Assembly (NCBI GenBank): GCA_007922305.1
Contig: ML677341.1
Location: 72,860,690-72,924,689 of the forward strand
Length of the DNA: 64,000 nucleotides
Direction: 5' to 3'
Source of the DNA: Dermatemys mawii
Taxonomy: Eukaryota > Chordata > Testudines > Dermatemydidae
The position numbers and the translations under genes are program-made. Positions 9,787 to 23,024 of the stretch are shown in pieces (within the stretch, counting starts at the first letter, position 1; every line of letters starts with the position of its first letter). The notes under the pieces were generated by a model. It did not search any database and had not been told where the DNA came from. It saw only the letters and a program-made list of their open reading frames with translations.

Positions 9787-12700
9787 TTACCAGCCAGCTT
9801 CTTTGTAGGCATTGTTCAGGCGAGAGCAGATTTCGTTGGTCACCTTCTCAAAGGAAGCCTTGCAATCTCCACCATATTTCTCCTCCATCAGTTGTAAGAT
9901 AATGTCACAGATTATCTAAAGGAGAAGGGGAGGAGTGGGAGGGAAAGAAGCAGACCATGTGAATTCCCTCCATTCTATCTGTGAATAAGAATTGCTGTTT
10001 GCCAGTTGGGTTCCTCCTAATCAGAAAAGATTGCCTGACTCTTTTTGGAGGAGGGAAAGGGACACAGAAACAGCTTTGCAATGTGTGGCATTCAGAACTG
10101 GAAATGGGTGATGAAAATGAGCTGTGGTGTAAAACACCATTACCACTGTTTGTGTAAATCTATCCCATATCTGATGGATTAATTTTGGCCACACTTGTAT
10201 ACGTAGTCATAAGAGCATATGAATTGCCAAATAAGATAAATCAGCGGTCCATCTAGTCCATTATCCTGTCTGTGACGAGTATTAGGCCATGTGTACACTA
10301 CCACTTTAGTCGGTATAATTTATGTCACTCAGGGGTTGAAAAAACACACCTGTGAGCGACATACGTTAGACCAAGAGAAACACCGGTGTGGACAGCGCTA
10401 TATCAAGAGAGTTTCTCCCACTGATATAGCTATTGCTGCTGGTGGAGGTGGTTTTATTATGCCAACAGGAGAGCCTACTCCCATTGGCATGGAGTGGGTA
10501 GATGAGCAATCTTGCTGTGGCACATCTGCATCAGTACAGCTGTGCCACTGTAAGCTCTCTAGTGTTGACATGGTCCTAGACGTTTCAGCATAAAGTGCAA
10601 GAAACCATGTACTGAACAATTATGGAGTAGCCTGCCTCTAAGGTAAGCTTTCTCCTGATCCTCCTAATTTTCTAGGTGTCTTATGCTCTGAAACAATGAG
10701 GGTCTCTATCTCTTAAATATATATGTAATGTCATTACAATACTAACCTACTTCCTAGGCAAGTCTTGAGATTTAATTAATGCTACCAGAATGCTTTGAAG
10801 GTTAAAAGTTCTATGTACATTCTATATAGTACTATATTACAAGCCTAGGTAATGTGATGCAAGGGGATGTAGGCACGGGGGAAAGGACACTACTGGCAGC
10901 ACATATGTCGGTTCTGATTATGACCTTTCTGCATCCCCAAATGTATAAGCATCATCAAAACTGATTGACACCTATTCTGTCTCACAAGCAAGATGTGCAT
11001 CCCATTACATCTTGGTACATTTGAGGGGAGAAGTCTGCTGACTCACCCTAAAGTTCTTGGGGTCAATCTTGAGCTGCATGGCATGTTTCTTGCCCAGTGG
11101 GTTCACTATCCCAAGGAAAGCATCAGTGCTGTCGAGGTGTTGGACCAAGTCATTGATGGCGGTGAGGACCCTCTTGCCATGACTCCTGACCTGATCTGAC
11201 CGTTCCATCTCTTCAGCTGTGCCCATCCCTTTAAAGTGAGTGAAGTAGGACTTGGTATCTGGATGTTCTGTAAACATTCTGCAGTGGGTCGGAGAAAAAA
11301 TAGGAGAGGAATACAAGACACTTGAGTGACTTTTTGTTTTTCCTAATGAGCCGAGCACTGAGGCATTGACACTGGGTTAGTTTCATGTTCAAGATCTTAT
11401 CTCACGTACTTCCTTTACTTCTCTCTCTAACCATAGTCATCACTTGCTCCCTTTTCTGCGTTAGCTCTGTCTTTCTCTGGCCTTCATTCCTATCTTTCCT
11501 AGCCAGTCAAAAACAGATCCTTGCTAACTCCAGACCACTATCCTGTAGAAGTCTGCCATTCCCTCCACTCATCCACCTCCAGGATTTTTTCTTGTTAATT
11601 ATACCTTAAAACTTGCTCAGGCTACTGTCAGCCAGAAATCCAGTGTCCACAGTGATGCTTGCCAGCATCAAATGCTCACAGCCTACCTGTCGTCTTCTCT
11701 TCCTAGCTAGTTTCACTCATCATTTAACAAAAGTATGTAACAGAAAATGCCTCCAGAGTGTGAGGCTGCGAGGCACATTCACCTTTTGTACCTGGATTAA
11801 AATCCTACCTTGTCCAGTTTGCCCACTTAAATGGATGTTTTATCAAACAAACAAAAGCTGAAATCCATTGGAAATTGGGAATTCCATCCACTAGGGATGT
11901 TGCAAGAGCCCAAGAAGATCCAAGAATCCAAGTGGTAAGCTCTTCCCCTTATCTAAATACATGAACAGATGGAGGGAACACCTAGCATAGGCTTTGTTAG
12001 CCAACTCTTTATTCGGGGAAGGCCCAGACTGCAGTTTGCTGCCTGCCTTCAGATGGTTAAGTGTTAGGTAGCACTGGCATCATTCACTCAAAAGATGCTT
12101 TAGGCTGAAGTCACCTGTGAAGGAAACGAGGCTTCTTTCTATAATCCCATCCAAAGTTTAGTGGCATCTTGGCAAATCATGTAAGAATGCAATATTTCCC
12201 TCGCTGGACCAAACTATTAACTTATTTTGTCCGGCTATAGAAAGTGTCAATTAAGATTCCCTGGGCAGAAGGGCTTATGGTTTAAAGGGGTACACTTTAA
12301 TACACTACTGAGCAATGAAATACAGAAATGGAGTAAAAGGTGGTCATTGTAATAGAAATGCCTCACAGAATAGCTGAGGTTCAGAGTGCAGATATATACA
12401 TGAGAAATGACTCTAAAAATGGCATTGTGTGATTCTAGGTTTGCAACTCAGTGACTATCGTATCATTTTATAGGTAAAGATATTTTTTTATTTTCCTAAA
12501 ACTTCCAGCCCTGCAAGTGTAGCAGGATCTGATAGTAAAGCCAGGACTCTTGGCTTGGGTATCATCGCTAGTAAAAACAAAAAAAAATCTGCAATCAGAT
12601 GTTAGTCAGCAATTGTGCAGATAGTTCATGGAAAGGAATAGAATCCGGCTCCCTCTCCACGAGCTGGTTTGGCTCAGCAGAGCTAACAATAATAAAGTGC

Positions 12701-13757
12701 TAAATCTTTTACAGTAAATGCCACAGGGAACAGATCTGTTGAATGAGACAGCACCATTTTTTAAATTATCTTTTTTCTGATCTTAATTGTACTTTATGAT
12801 TTTCTACAATGGCAAGGGAAAGAACTTTATGTACAATTACTGAGGCTGATGCAGTCAGTCGGACTGGTGTCATAGGAGGAAGGAGTGAGTGAAAGAGACA
12901 CCAGAAACAGTAAGGAGTTGCGCTTGGGCAAATCCAAAGTAGGGTTTTACGAGTGGGTAAAGATAGAGGTAAATGCCAGCTGAGTTATTGGATGATTTGA
13001 AGATGAAGAGAAGAAGTTTGAATTTTTGGGAAGAAGGAGGGAAGCCAGTGTTAAGGTTCTAGAGGAAAAGATCCAAGGAAAATGAGACTAGAAACAAAGC
13101 TAGTAGTTATGTAAGAAAAGGTCAGCAGTGAGAGCAATTTCTGTGGAATGAAACAGCTGAAAGCTAGATTGGAAAGAGAAGTTTTGAAGACACAGAAGTA
13201 GACAACTCATTAAAGGAGTTGAGGGACATGGGATCTGGATTCTGTTCCTAGTTCTATAACAGACTTGTATGTGGACTAAGGGAAGTCAGTTAACTTTCTG
13301 TTTTGTCTGTCCCATTGTTAGCTGTTTATGGGACAGAGTGAAGAGGAGTGTCTGGCTAGCTGGCCTTCTCTTTTATACTGTTCATTATTGTATGTACCTC
13401 AGTTATATCTCTTCTTTTCAAGTGAAATAGTTCCAGTTTCTTTCATCTTTTCCAATCCACTTCTCCACACTCCTCTTTTACTTTTATTTCTCTGAACCTC
13501 TTTTGTCTCACCTATTTCCCACTGAGGTGAAGTATCTGTAGCTAATAATGTTTCAAGGCAAAGAATTGTGCGAAGTGCACCAGAACAAGTTCCTAACATG
13601 TAATTCTAGCCGTCTCTTTTCCTCCCCTGCTTGACTAGCAATGGAATGGGATCTTTCTTTACCTGACCAGCACAGTTGTCCCATTGTCTTCAGCATTGGC
13701 GTACATCTTCTCCCAGGCCCCCCGAGCCCTCTGCGCTTCTGCTTCAGAGAATGCCAT
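9787..13757 (-). CDS. GBE: Globin E (eye-type, myoglobin-like globin), three coding exons
   Basis: Exons on the minus strand are 13757-13663, 11278-11047 and 9915-9787. Each has GT/AG borders, and the introns fall at the two positions conserved in vertebrate globins (after the second base of codon 32, and between codons 109 and 110). The joined frame is 151 residues, starting MAFSEAEAQRARGAW and ending YKEAGW. Haem-binding residues are all present: Phe44 (CD1), distal His65 (E7, in VRSHGKR) and proximal His97 (F8, in GKKHAM). The protein is predicted to be a cytosolic, monomeric, oxygen-binding haem protein. Globin E is known from the bird retina, where it is thought to supply oxygen. Assignment to globin E rather than cytoglobin or globin Y rests on the myoglobin-like length (no cytoglobin-type N- or C-terminal extensions) and remembered resemblance to chicken globin E. 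A family tree would settle it. The exon 2 to 3 intron holds a LINE tail and a MITE. No lesion is seen. Confidence 0.85.
10205..10280 (-). repeat. LINE 3'-tail fragment (CR1/L3-like), globin intron 2
   Basis: The order 'cataagagcatatgaattgcc' ... 'ggtccatctagtccattatc' 'ctgtctgtgacgag' is the inverse of the widespread sauropsid LINE tail that reads 'aggatactgggctagatgga'. It sits inside the intron, antisense to nothing coding. Confidence 0.5.
10284..10576. repeat. MITE with GGCCATGTxTACAC-type ends, globin intron 2
   Basis: The ends aggccatgtgtacac and gtgttgacatggtcct are near-perfect inverted repeats over 293 bp. The flanking target duplication is not clean. The open frame inside is a by-product. 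Confidence 0.6.
13208..13330 (+). repeat. tRNA-derived SINE tail-like fragment, globin intron 1
   Basis: The order 'gatctggattctgttcctag' ... 'gggaagtcagttaactttct' 'gttttgtctgtcccattg' follows the 3' body of cryptodiran-turtle-type SINEs ('tgggcaagtcacttaacctc' in the common form). It is truncated and has no A/B box that I can place. Confidence 0.4.
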
Positions 13758-16346
13758 GTTGAGATCAGAGTGCTGGAGGAAGTGTAGGGAGTTGCAAGTA
13801 GTGTGATTTGTGTTCCTGCTCTCTGTTTCAAAGCTCTCTATATACTGCCTCAGGGATTTAAGGGCTTTTGAATAGGTGCTTTGTTTCCACTTCAGTCAGT
13901 CACATTTCTGCAGGCTTTAGTGCTGTCTAATCACCTCTAATCAGGAAAAGAGGTTACCATGTGGAGAGGGAGGGTAGCATTCTCATTATGAGGGCAGGGA
14001 ACCACAGTACACAGACAAGAGATGTTGCTGTGAAGGGAGAGGAGGGAAAAGAGGGGTTGAGGTTTCAGTGGCTAAGGATGGGGTTTGGGCCAGCCTATCC
14101 AATGGCTTTTCAGCCATGGCAGTGTGTCCATTTTCTTTCATAAAGACACCCCTACACTGCTGTGGGTATCACAGTTGCAGGGTAAGTTATACCTTTGACT
14201 GCTCACTCAGTATCTCTGTGGCCACTTTTCCAAGACCCAGCACGTCTCTGAGTGAAATTCTGAGATTCACCCCATCTTTAGACCGGGTCTCCAGGCTACA
14301 GCACACCTGTCACCAACCATGTTTCCTCAAATGGTCTAGTTGGAATTGGCCCCTGCTATAGACTTCCCTTCAGAAGCCATGAACACTAGGTAAACACAGT
14401 GATAGCCAACAGATTCTTCAAAACAAAGTATTTATTTACCTATAGGAATGTAGCAATCAAGGTGGAAAAGCCCATATACTATCTTACCTAAGGTTAGCAT
14501 TTATCCCCAAATTTAGGGATCCACGAGAGGGGGGGGGTCAGTATCTCCCCAGCAGTAAGATAGAACTAAGGTCATAAATGTCCTCCTTTGAACACTCTCC
14601 ACTTCAGGGCTCAGGCTTTTAACTCCTTCCTAGCTTCCTTTTTCCCACTTGGATTCTCACCATTCCCTCCACCACCACTGGGGTTACTAGCGAGCCTGCT
14701 GAGCAGAGTCTGGTGGGGGCAAACCTGCCAAGGCATTGATACCTGTAATGAGTATCGGTGATTGGGCTATCTGCAGACCTGCAAAAACCACCCTGGACTG
14801 AGTTAGCTCTTTGCACCCATACAGCAGGCAGCATGGTAGCAATCAAATAGACAGAAGTATGCATACTATCAATGAATAATAGATATCTCCCTCATTCTTC
14901 ACAGAGTGTCAGTGAGCCTACGCTGATCCCTTTCCAGTGTATCCCTGACCTGCCAGCTCCACTCCACAGCATCTGTCACTGTCAGAGCAGTGTCCTTCCT
15001 ATGCTATTGGGGATGTAGACAAGATGCTTTTATAGTTCTTTGTGGTTTGATCATTCCATGCTGGCAACTCTGACAAGGGGAGGATTTTTCTCAACTCATC
15101 CATTACTGAGAACTGGCATCTGAATCAAACTCCACTAATCTGGCCATTGGAGCCAAGCTCCCCATCTTGGCCTTTCCCAGCCCAAGCCCTCCAATTTGAG
15201 GGCTACAGAGTCTCTGTGGTGCTGGTCTGAACATTTATTTGCCTATGTTGCTCCACCTCCTTTGAAGGCTTTTTATGGTGATGACCAGCCATATCAGTGG
15301 GAGGGTTGTACACAGAGCTCTGGAGCCCTTTTCTGCCGCTGTTTGTTTAATCAGAGTTACTGCTCTCCCAGGCACCACTCTTCACCACAGTCCTGACTTT
15401 CCAGCATTTCTGCTGTTCCAGTGCTCAGATCCCTCACTCACCTCTAGTAATTCACCTTAGTCCTGCCTTGCAGGACTGCCACTTTTCCAGGCCTGCCCCT
15501 CAGTACACTTCCACCTGATCTTCTAACCCTCCTGCTATTCCAGTCCTTGACAGCTCCTGAGCTGAGCAAATACAGAATTACGTTTTACCATGTCATAGGC
15601 TGGCAGCATGGGCAAAGCATCTGCTGGAGGCTGAGATTACCTGACCCTTTTCATTTATGACCTTAGTTCTGTCTTTGAAGATACATCCTTAGAAGTTCAG
15701 GCCACCGCTACCCGAGCTCACTGCACCTCCAATGAGCCACGTAATTCTAGCACAACAGGAAATCAACAGCACTGAAGATCCAGAGCGTACGTGTTTCTTT
15801 CCCTTTCATTGCTCTAATCCTGTTGGTTTACAGTTATGATCCTCCTCACATGGCTCCCTAAGAGGTTTAAAAGAAAGAAAAAAACGGATGAGCACATTAC
15901 AGCACAACCTGCTCAGGGTAAGGGGGAGACAACTGATGGAAAGACAGACAAGTGTCTGTTAGAAACCTAATGTGAGGTAGGAAAAAGAAGTTGTAGGAAG
16001 AAAACAGGGGCTAATTATTCTTATTAGTCACTTAGGGCAGAACAGGAAGCAAAGGGGTTTACACTGCTGCATGGGTAATCCAAGTTAAGCACTAGGAGAA
16101 TTTTTTTTAATGAAGAAAAGTTCAGGACGCAAAAACACTGCAGCAGGCGGTGGAGGAAGCAGTTTCTGGAGCTAGTCAAATGAAGGACAAAATCCCATGT
16201 ATAAGGGAGGAAAGGAACTGATCCCACCATGATAGCAAGCAAGATGTGTCAGTGTGTCTGGTGTAATTCAGTGACATGGATCGGGCATCATAAACAAAAA
16301 GAAACAGTAGTTCCAAACACACAGCCAGCAGCCTTGATCTAGATGG
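13758..16346. other. Globin 5' flank and intergenic DNA, nothing further recognised
   Basis: About 2.6 kb without a supportable gene, RNA or repeat boundary. A 13900-14600 stretch is G-rich on the plus strand but shows no motif I can name. I could not place the globin transcription start. Confidence 0.4.
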
Positions 16347-16354
16347 GTCTAGAT

Positions 16355-16543
16355 CAGTGGTTCCCAAATTGGGGTTTGTGAACCCTGGGGGTTCATGAAA
16401 TGTCATAGGGGTTCACTGCTTTAATCATTTATATTCAGGTAAAGGAGAAAATCCCTAGAAGTATTCATTTTGAGGAGGGGGTTCACAAGACTTTACTTTT
16501 TAGTGAAAGAGGTTCACAGGTTGTTAAAGTTTGGGACCCATTG
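16355..16543. mobile_element. hAT-type MITE, 189 bp, exact 8-bp target duplication
   Basis: The terminal inverted repeats are cagtggttcccaaa and tttgggacccattg. The direct repeat gtctagat is present on both sides (16347-16354 and 16544-16551). It is non-coding. Confidence 0.85.
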
Positions 16544-16551
16544 GTCTAGAT

Positions 16552-17589
16552 ACTTCAGTGATGGGTGCATTAGCAATACCAACAGAGACAAAGTAAAGGT
16601 GCTTAACTAAGCAATGAACCAGGGCACCAGTACTGAGGCTGTTACAGCCTAGCTCTGGGGCTCCTTAGTTTCACATGTTGCACTTTCCAAGAGTCTTTCT
16701 CCATCTCAGCCCTGCTGCAAGGCATCTTTAGTACCTGCCTGGTAAATTCATGCCAGCTCAATTTCATTGGAGTGGGATGGAGCAAAAGGCACTTCAGCAC
16801 TACTCTGGACTTGTCCATCTATATCAGTGGATGTTAGCTACACTCTGAGGTGAAGACCTCCCCTGGTCTGCAAGTCTCTCTGGTGGTATGTGTATATGAT
16901 GCATGTGTAGAAATTTGTACACAAGGCGAAAGGAGTTGGTGTATGTACGAGTGGGGATCTCTGTGTGATATCTGGGAGGTGTGTCTGGACAGGACTTGTG
17001 TTTTTGTACGGAGAGGCGTGGGGTGTGCTTTGTGTCTGTATGAGGGTACAGATAGGTGGATCTGGAGGCTGTGTGTATAGTGGATGAGGGAGGGGGTGGA
17101 AAGGTATGGGATTTTCTCCTTTACCTGAATATAAATTATAAAAGCAGTGACCTTAGAAATATAAAATTTGTTTGTATGACATGTTTATTACACACTATTT
17201 ATTATTATTTATCATTACAGTATTTTTATTACATTATGAAAACGGCCACACACTTACGAGATCTCACTTTCATAGCTTGTATCACTTTGAATAAGCCTGT
17301 TATAAGACAAGGCTTCTAGGTTTCATCAAGGAGTATCAGATGTGAATCAACATGAAGGTATTTAAGAAGCCAACTTAAAGAATTCCTCCTACACTAGCAT
17401 TGTGGTCTTGAGCCATCCAAGCAAACAATGCACCTTACAAGAAAGCTTAATCTTGTTCTCCCTAATAATGTTAAAAACAATACTAGCTGCCTGTTTAATT
17501 TTAAAAACAGCAAAAAAATATCCACCTCCCTTTCCGTTTCTTATGAGGAGTCCTGAAGTTTAAATCTTCTCAGGGTGATAGATATGCTT
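16552..17589. other. Intergenic, nothing recognised
   Basis: The TG-rich stretch at 16880-17090 and the AT-rich stretch at 17100-17300 hold no supportable feature. Confidence 0.4.
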
Positions 17590-17746
17590 GCTTTGATCTG
17601 CTTAGCTCTTGGAAGTCCAGGAGCTCCGGGCTGCTGGCCCCATGCTGCCTGGGGTCCCTAGGAACAGCTCTGCTGCCATTAGAGAATTTTTTCCTGATAA
17701 CCCCTTGTAACATTTCACGAACCCCAGTTTGGGAACCACTGATCTA
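17590..17746. repeat. Partial hAT MITE, same end type as the element at 16355
   Basis: The right end 'ccccagtttgggaaccactg' is the inverse of the left end of the 16355 element. The left boundary cannot be placed, so the start given is approximate. Confidence 0.5.
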
Positions 17747-18824
17747 AAGGATGGGAGGGGATAGAGTTGTGTTGGGTAAGTAATGAGGGAGGGCTCCAGC
17801 ACACTGTAGATTCTCAAATGACTCCATTTGAAAGTGAAAGCCCCCTCCTGTTCCCAACTCCAACAAAGAGCAGATTGACGTAGAGCCTTAAGAATGGGGA
17901 CTTCTGTTTTCTTGCACTAAATCCTCAGCAAAATGTCCTGGATTTCAGGAAACCTCCTGAAGGTTGGGGGGAAGGGAGGGGAGGCAGCTGTGGTGTTGGA
18001 ATTTCTACACAAATAGGTCTTTGAAGGTAACTGCAAAACTGGGTCAGGGAAATTCTGACTGACACAGACCAGCAAGTAGTCACAGAAGCTCCAAGGGAGG
18101 AGTAACTTAAGGTGACATAAGGTGTTGGGGCCTCCCATGCCTTTGAGCTATAACGTCCTGTTAGGAGCTGGGAATAGGAGAACTACCAAGTGAGGGTAGT
18201 GAGGATCTTGAGGGCCACAATCCTTCCTGATTACAAAGAGGTTTTCTTTTTCTAGATGCCCTGAGAGGAAGGACAAAAGAAGAGAATGGGAACCTTCATT
18301 TTCCTTGTTAAAGAATTAGACCTGCTCAGGGCATGGAGGTAGAATTTACTTTCCATTGGAATGTTCCTTCATGTCATGAGATGCCCTGCTCTCAGCTTTC
18401 TGTATTTTCTTCATGCTAGAAGTATTAAGTTTTTCTCTTGGTTAGAACTTAGACCACCCTATCTAGCTGTGATGACCTCTAGGGGAGGGGAGACCCAAGG
18501 AGCAGCACTCAAATCCAGATAACTTCTTCCAGTGGGGCAGGCCACAACATGGTGAGTGCATAATACACTTAGCCTGAAACTCTACAACAGCTCATCTAGA
18601 TGGGTACCAATCAAGGCACTTGCCGTACCACTACCCATTGCTTTGAGAGGACATTCTCTTTTCTCTAGCTTGTTCTGTTCCTCTTTATCCCCTTTTTATA
18701 GGCAGCATGTCTGAGACAAATTTTGGTTCCTTAGATAGCAGTCTTTCCCCTTCTCCCTCAGGCCTCCTAATTACAGCCTGTGGTCCTTTTAATTTCTAAA
18801 CCATTCGTCTGTATATTATGATTA
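17747..18824. other. Intergenic, nothing recognised
   Basis: No exon or clear repeat could be supported. Confidence 0.4.
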
Positions 18825-19166
18825 AGGCTACGATTTAGTCACTGGTATTTTTAGTAAATTTATGGACAAGTCCCAGGTAATGAACAAAAAATTCACAGCC
18901 CCTGACTTGTTCATGATTTAGTCAGGGGGATTTATAGTAAAAATCTTGGGGTGGCTGCTGGTGCGCCCTGGGGACTGCTGCCAGGAGCTGCCAGGGCAGC
19001 GGATGCCCTGGCCACTCTGAGGGGCGGCTGCTGTGGGGCTGGCAGCAGCATCAGCTGCTGAGGGCTGCTCAGGCAGTCCCCGAGCCGCTGCAGAAGTCAC
19101 GAAGGTCACGGAAAGTCATGGAATCTGTGACTGCCACAGCCTCAGTGATAGACACGGTGCCCTAAT
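18825..19166. repeat. Interspersed repeat with internal palindromic 'gatttagtca / tagtaaa' blocks
   Basis: The sequence 'ggctacgatttagtcactgg' with repeated 'tatttttagtaaa', 'gacaagtcccaggtaatgaa' and its partial inverse, followed by a GC-rich 'ctgctgccaggagctgccag' core and a tail of repeated 'gtcacg/gtcatg', matches a repeat I remember as frequent in turtle genomes. Boundaries are approximate and the class is unknown. Confidence 0.45.
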
Positions 19167-19716
19167 TATATTGTCAGACATGACACCTCCCACAGAGATA
19201 TTAGCCACTGATGTTCTGAAGAGATTATCCCCACCTCTGCTGAAACATCCTTCGCATGTCTCTTCAATCCCTGCACTATTGTATTTATTGCTGTGGACAA
19301 ACTATTTTCCATTTTCCCACACAATTTAAAAAGTCTGTCTAAGGAGAATAGTTATTTGCACGTTATGTCCAGATAAAGATCTCAGCCCCAAACCCGCCTC
19401 CATGGCCAGATTTCAGAATGCCACCTGCCCTTTGTCTTGTCCTAACAAACAAACTTTTGCCGTGTATTGATCCTGGTTGGAAGTATTTGCCTGAAGCTGG
19501 CTTGGCAAAGCTTTAAAGCAACTTTTCCCCTGTAATTCCTTCTTCAAGTTATATCATTTTATATTGAATGAGAGTCATGGGCAGATCAGAGGCAACCTGT
19601 GCTGCTTGTCTCAAGTACGCTTCAGCTGCCCCCTTAATGATACTAAAATTATCCAAGGGAGCCGTCTCTGTGAGTGTAATGGCTCCCCATGGTGGGGAGT
19701 GAGAGGTACTACTGTA

Positions 19717-20533
19717 GGGTTGCCAACTTTCTACTCGCACAAAATCGAACACCCTTGCCCTGGCCCTTGCCCTTCCTTCACTGCCCCACCCCTTCTCTGA
19801 GCCCCCTCCCCTCCCTCTGTCTTCTCTCTCCCCACTCTCACTCACCTGCTAATTTTCACCAGGCTGGCTCAGGGAGTTGGGGTGCAGGAGCGGGTGAGGG
19901 ACTCCAGCTGGGGGTGAGGGCTCCAGGGTGGAGCCAGAAAAGAGTTCAGGAAGTGGGATGGGCTCTGGGCTGAGGCAATGGGTTGGGATGCAGGAGGGGG
20001 TGAGGGCTACTTCTGAGGGGGGAGGCTCTGGGGTAGGGCTGGGAATGCGAGGTTTGAGGTGCAGGAGGGGGCTCCAGGTTGAGGCTGATGGGTTCAGAGT
20101 GCAGGAGGGGACTCCAGGCTGGGGTATGGGAGGGTGTCAGGAGAGCAAGCTGAGGATGGCACTTACCTCTGGCAGCTCCCGGAAGCAGCAGCATATCCCC
20201 TGTCCGGTTCCTATGTGGAGGCATGGCCAGGTGACTCTGCATGCTGTCCTGTCTGCAGACACTGCCCCTGCAGCTCCCATTGGCTGTGGTCCCCGGCCAA
20301 TGGGAGCTGCAGAGCTGGTGTTTCAGGCAGGGGCAGCATACAGAGCCTTCTGGCTGCCCCTATGCCTAGGAGCCAAAGGGGGGACATGCCGCTGCTTCTG
20401 GGAGTTGTGCAGAGCCACAGGTTGCAGGGAGCTTGCATTAGACCTGCTGCGCCACCAACTAGACGTTTAATGGTCTGCTCAGCACTCTCTTTTTGACCAG
20501 GTGTTCCGTCAAAAACCTGACACCTGTCAACCC
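19717..20533. repeat. 817-bp MITE with GGGTTGCCAAC-type ends and an internal minisatellite
   Basis: The left end gggttgccaactttct and the right end 'cctgtcaaccc' are inverted repeats flanked by TA on both sides. From 19870 to 20140 a degenerate direct repeat of roughly 45 bp ('gatgcaggagggggtgaggg' variants) fills the centre. Long open frames across it come from the repeat's biased composition and are not genes. Confidence 0.65.
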
Positions 20534-20823
20534 TATACAATTGGGAGGTCAGAAGCAGCGAATTCTAAGATAATAACCCAATCTCTTAGAGGCTACACAC
20601 ATTTATGAATAAGAATAACTTCTGCCATTACTCTAGCTAAGATGACACTTAACCGTGCTGATGCTCATCATGTTTTATGGTAGCACTGATCTAGTGTGGC
20701 AATTCCTATGAGTAACACTAAGCTATAGGAAGGCCAGCCAGGCAGTCTCCCTGGGTGTGTAATGGGGCATCTAAATTCAGTTCCCTCACTCCCTTGCCAG
20801 TAAAGGAGTGGGAGCACTGAGAA
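20534..20823. other. Intergenic, nothing recognised
   Basis: Short spacer between two MITEs. Confidence 0.4.
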
Positions 20824-20948
20824 CAGGGTGACCAGAGAGCAAGTGTGAAAAATCAAAACAGGGGCTGGGGGAGGTAATAGGAGACTATATAAGAAAAAGC
20901 CCCAAATATCAGACTGTCCCCATAAAATCGGGACATCTGGTCACCCTA
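20824..20948. repeat. Tc1/mariner-type MITE (copy 2 of the GGTGACCAGA family)
   Basis: The ends cagggtgaccaga and tctggtcaccct are inverted repeats. The interior matches the copies at 3003 (inverted) and 51190 (same direction). Confidence 0.75.
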
Positions 20949-23024
20949 ACTGGGAAGGCCGCTAGCTTCCTGGGTGATCTCTCATGGTTAGATAACTTGT
21001 TTGCATCTGTGGACTCGCCACTGAGATGGAAATACTGATCCCTGTTGCTGCCTTCTTCTGGCCAATCCCGGAAAAGAAACCTATAATTGGTATGACATAC
21101 ACTAGGACTAGCATCTTTGAAACTTTCCCTTCTTTGCTGATATCTCTCACTCTAATATTCAGAGGGAACTCATATGTAGTGAAGGGCAGCCAGCCCCTCA
21201 TAGTACTTGGAGAGCTAGCGGAGTCGCCAGAGGTTAAAAGAGAAAAGTGCTGGGAACCTGGCACTCAAAGGGTGTTAAAACTGAATAGCCAGCAAGTGTT
21301 TGTTTATTCCTTAATTATAGACACATCCTATTCGTTGCTGACTTCCCTTCCTGCCCATCACGGGTTTCTGAGAAAGAGAAACTTTCACTTCTGTTTCTTT
21401 ATTAAACAGCATGTGTGTTGAGCAAAGGATCCTTTCTGCTGAATGTGAGCCAATGTGAGACTTAGTGGATTGTGGAACAGTCTCCTATGACACTTGGGTT
21501 ATTTGAAACTGGACTGGAGAAATCTTGGAGATAAACCAGAAGGAGCAAAGCAGTATTGGCTAGGAATGGGCTGAAATCACCATGTTTTTTGCTCTCTCTG
21601 ATTCTCTGCCAGCTGGCAGCAAAGCACTTAGTGCATTTTTTATGCTATTTAGAGTTAATAGAAACAACCCTATCTTACGGGAACTGTATGCTTTCACTTT
21701 CCAGTTGTGATAAATCATCTCTAACCAATTTGGGAAGAGGAAAAAAAGGCTGTTTTAAATGCCTTTGGAATGACTCTGCCTAAGGCCATTGTGACAGGCT
21801 CCAGGGCACAACACAACCACCTTCGTCTTTTGGGGGGAGGTGGTAGAGGTGAAACACTTTTGGCTGACTGTTTTGATCCCCTTACCAGCTAGATGCAAAT
21901 ACTGGTGGTGGCAACAGCGACAGTATTTTTAACTGTTGCTCCCACTGCGGGTAATTTCATGTGATTTGTGTGGTGTTTGCTACAGTGGTAGGCAGTGTAA
22001 GTCCGTCAGTTGGTCATGGAAATCTTTGTTCTGTCCATATGTGTTTTAGACAGTGAGGGAAGAAAAGGGTCCTGAGGGTCTCTACATTTTTCTTTACTGT
22101 CTCTATGTGAGGCCCTACCCAAGTCACAATATCACAGACGGGGCGAAGTTGCCCATTTTGTGTTACATTTTTTATTCGACATTTTCATATTCACTTTTAT
22201 ATTTCTGCATAACCCTTAACTCACCTGGGATACTTGTTGTGGGGGAAGGCTGAGGAAGTGTTCAGCAGTTGGGAGAATGAAACCTGATAAGGCAGCGAAA
22301 AAAGGTCACAATCTGTCTGAATGACACTGTTAATGTGCAGGGGCAGCTAGTAAAATTAAAATGCTCACTCTAGGGCAGAGGATAGAAATCTAATATAAAA
22401 TATCCCAAGATCTAATTCGAATACAATGTATCAACCTAGGTAACTGTTTGTATTTTGGCAAGGTAATTTTCACTTCTTAGAGTATAGAAATGTACGCTAC
22501 AGGAACTCGGTAATAGTCAATTAGGCCCTGATTCTACAATGGATCTGTGTAGACAGATCCTTCTGTCCATGCAAAGCCCATTTAAAGTAAACTGGAGTAG
22601 AGGTCTTCTCAGACAGATCAGGCAGCAGGATCAGAGCCTTAGATTGTAACCAGCTCTTTTTTAGTAACCAGATTAGTTAGAGCCAGACTGCTAGGCCCGT
22701 GCATAGAGTGGAGATAGCTGAGTCCCTGTACTCCCCTAAACAGAGACTGCTAATGCTCCAAAGGGGGTTTGCAGCATTATTATTATTCAGGGCTGTGTGG
22801 TACAATCTGCCCATGAATATCTATTCAATTAGTGATGCCAATTTGCTTAAATGATGTAGTTAAATTATCACCACACTCTCACAATTTCATGTCTAAAAGC
22901 CTCAAAATTCATAACATTTTGTAACTGTCCATGTACGATGGTTCAGAATTTGTTCTATGTCTTTCAACCTGTTCAATATATCTATATTTAGTTAGTACTT
23001 AAGAGATGTAATTCAAGATATTAC
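20949..23024. other. Intergenic, nothing recognised
   Basis: About 2.1 kb with no supportable gene. A short 'gccctgattctacaatgga' segment near 22525 resembles an old sauropsid interspersed repeat but cannot be bounded. Confidence 0.4.

Noticed and set aside
10291..10593. 100-codon open frame in the globin intron
   Set aside because: It coincides with a MITE bounded by inverted repeats.
9787..13757. Cytoglobin as the globin identity
   Set aside because: The N-terminal and C-terminal phrases resemble cytoglobin, but the protein is 151 residues with no extensions and only three coding exons. Globin E fits better, though a tree is needed.
19928..20470. 180-codon open frame on the plus strand
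   Set aside because: It lies in the minisatellite and GC-rich part of a MITE and is low complexity.
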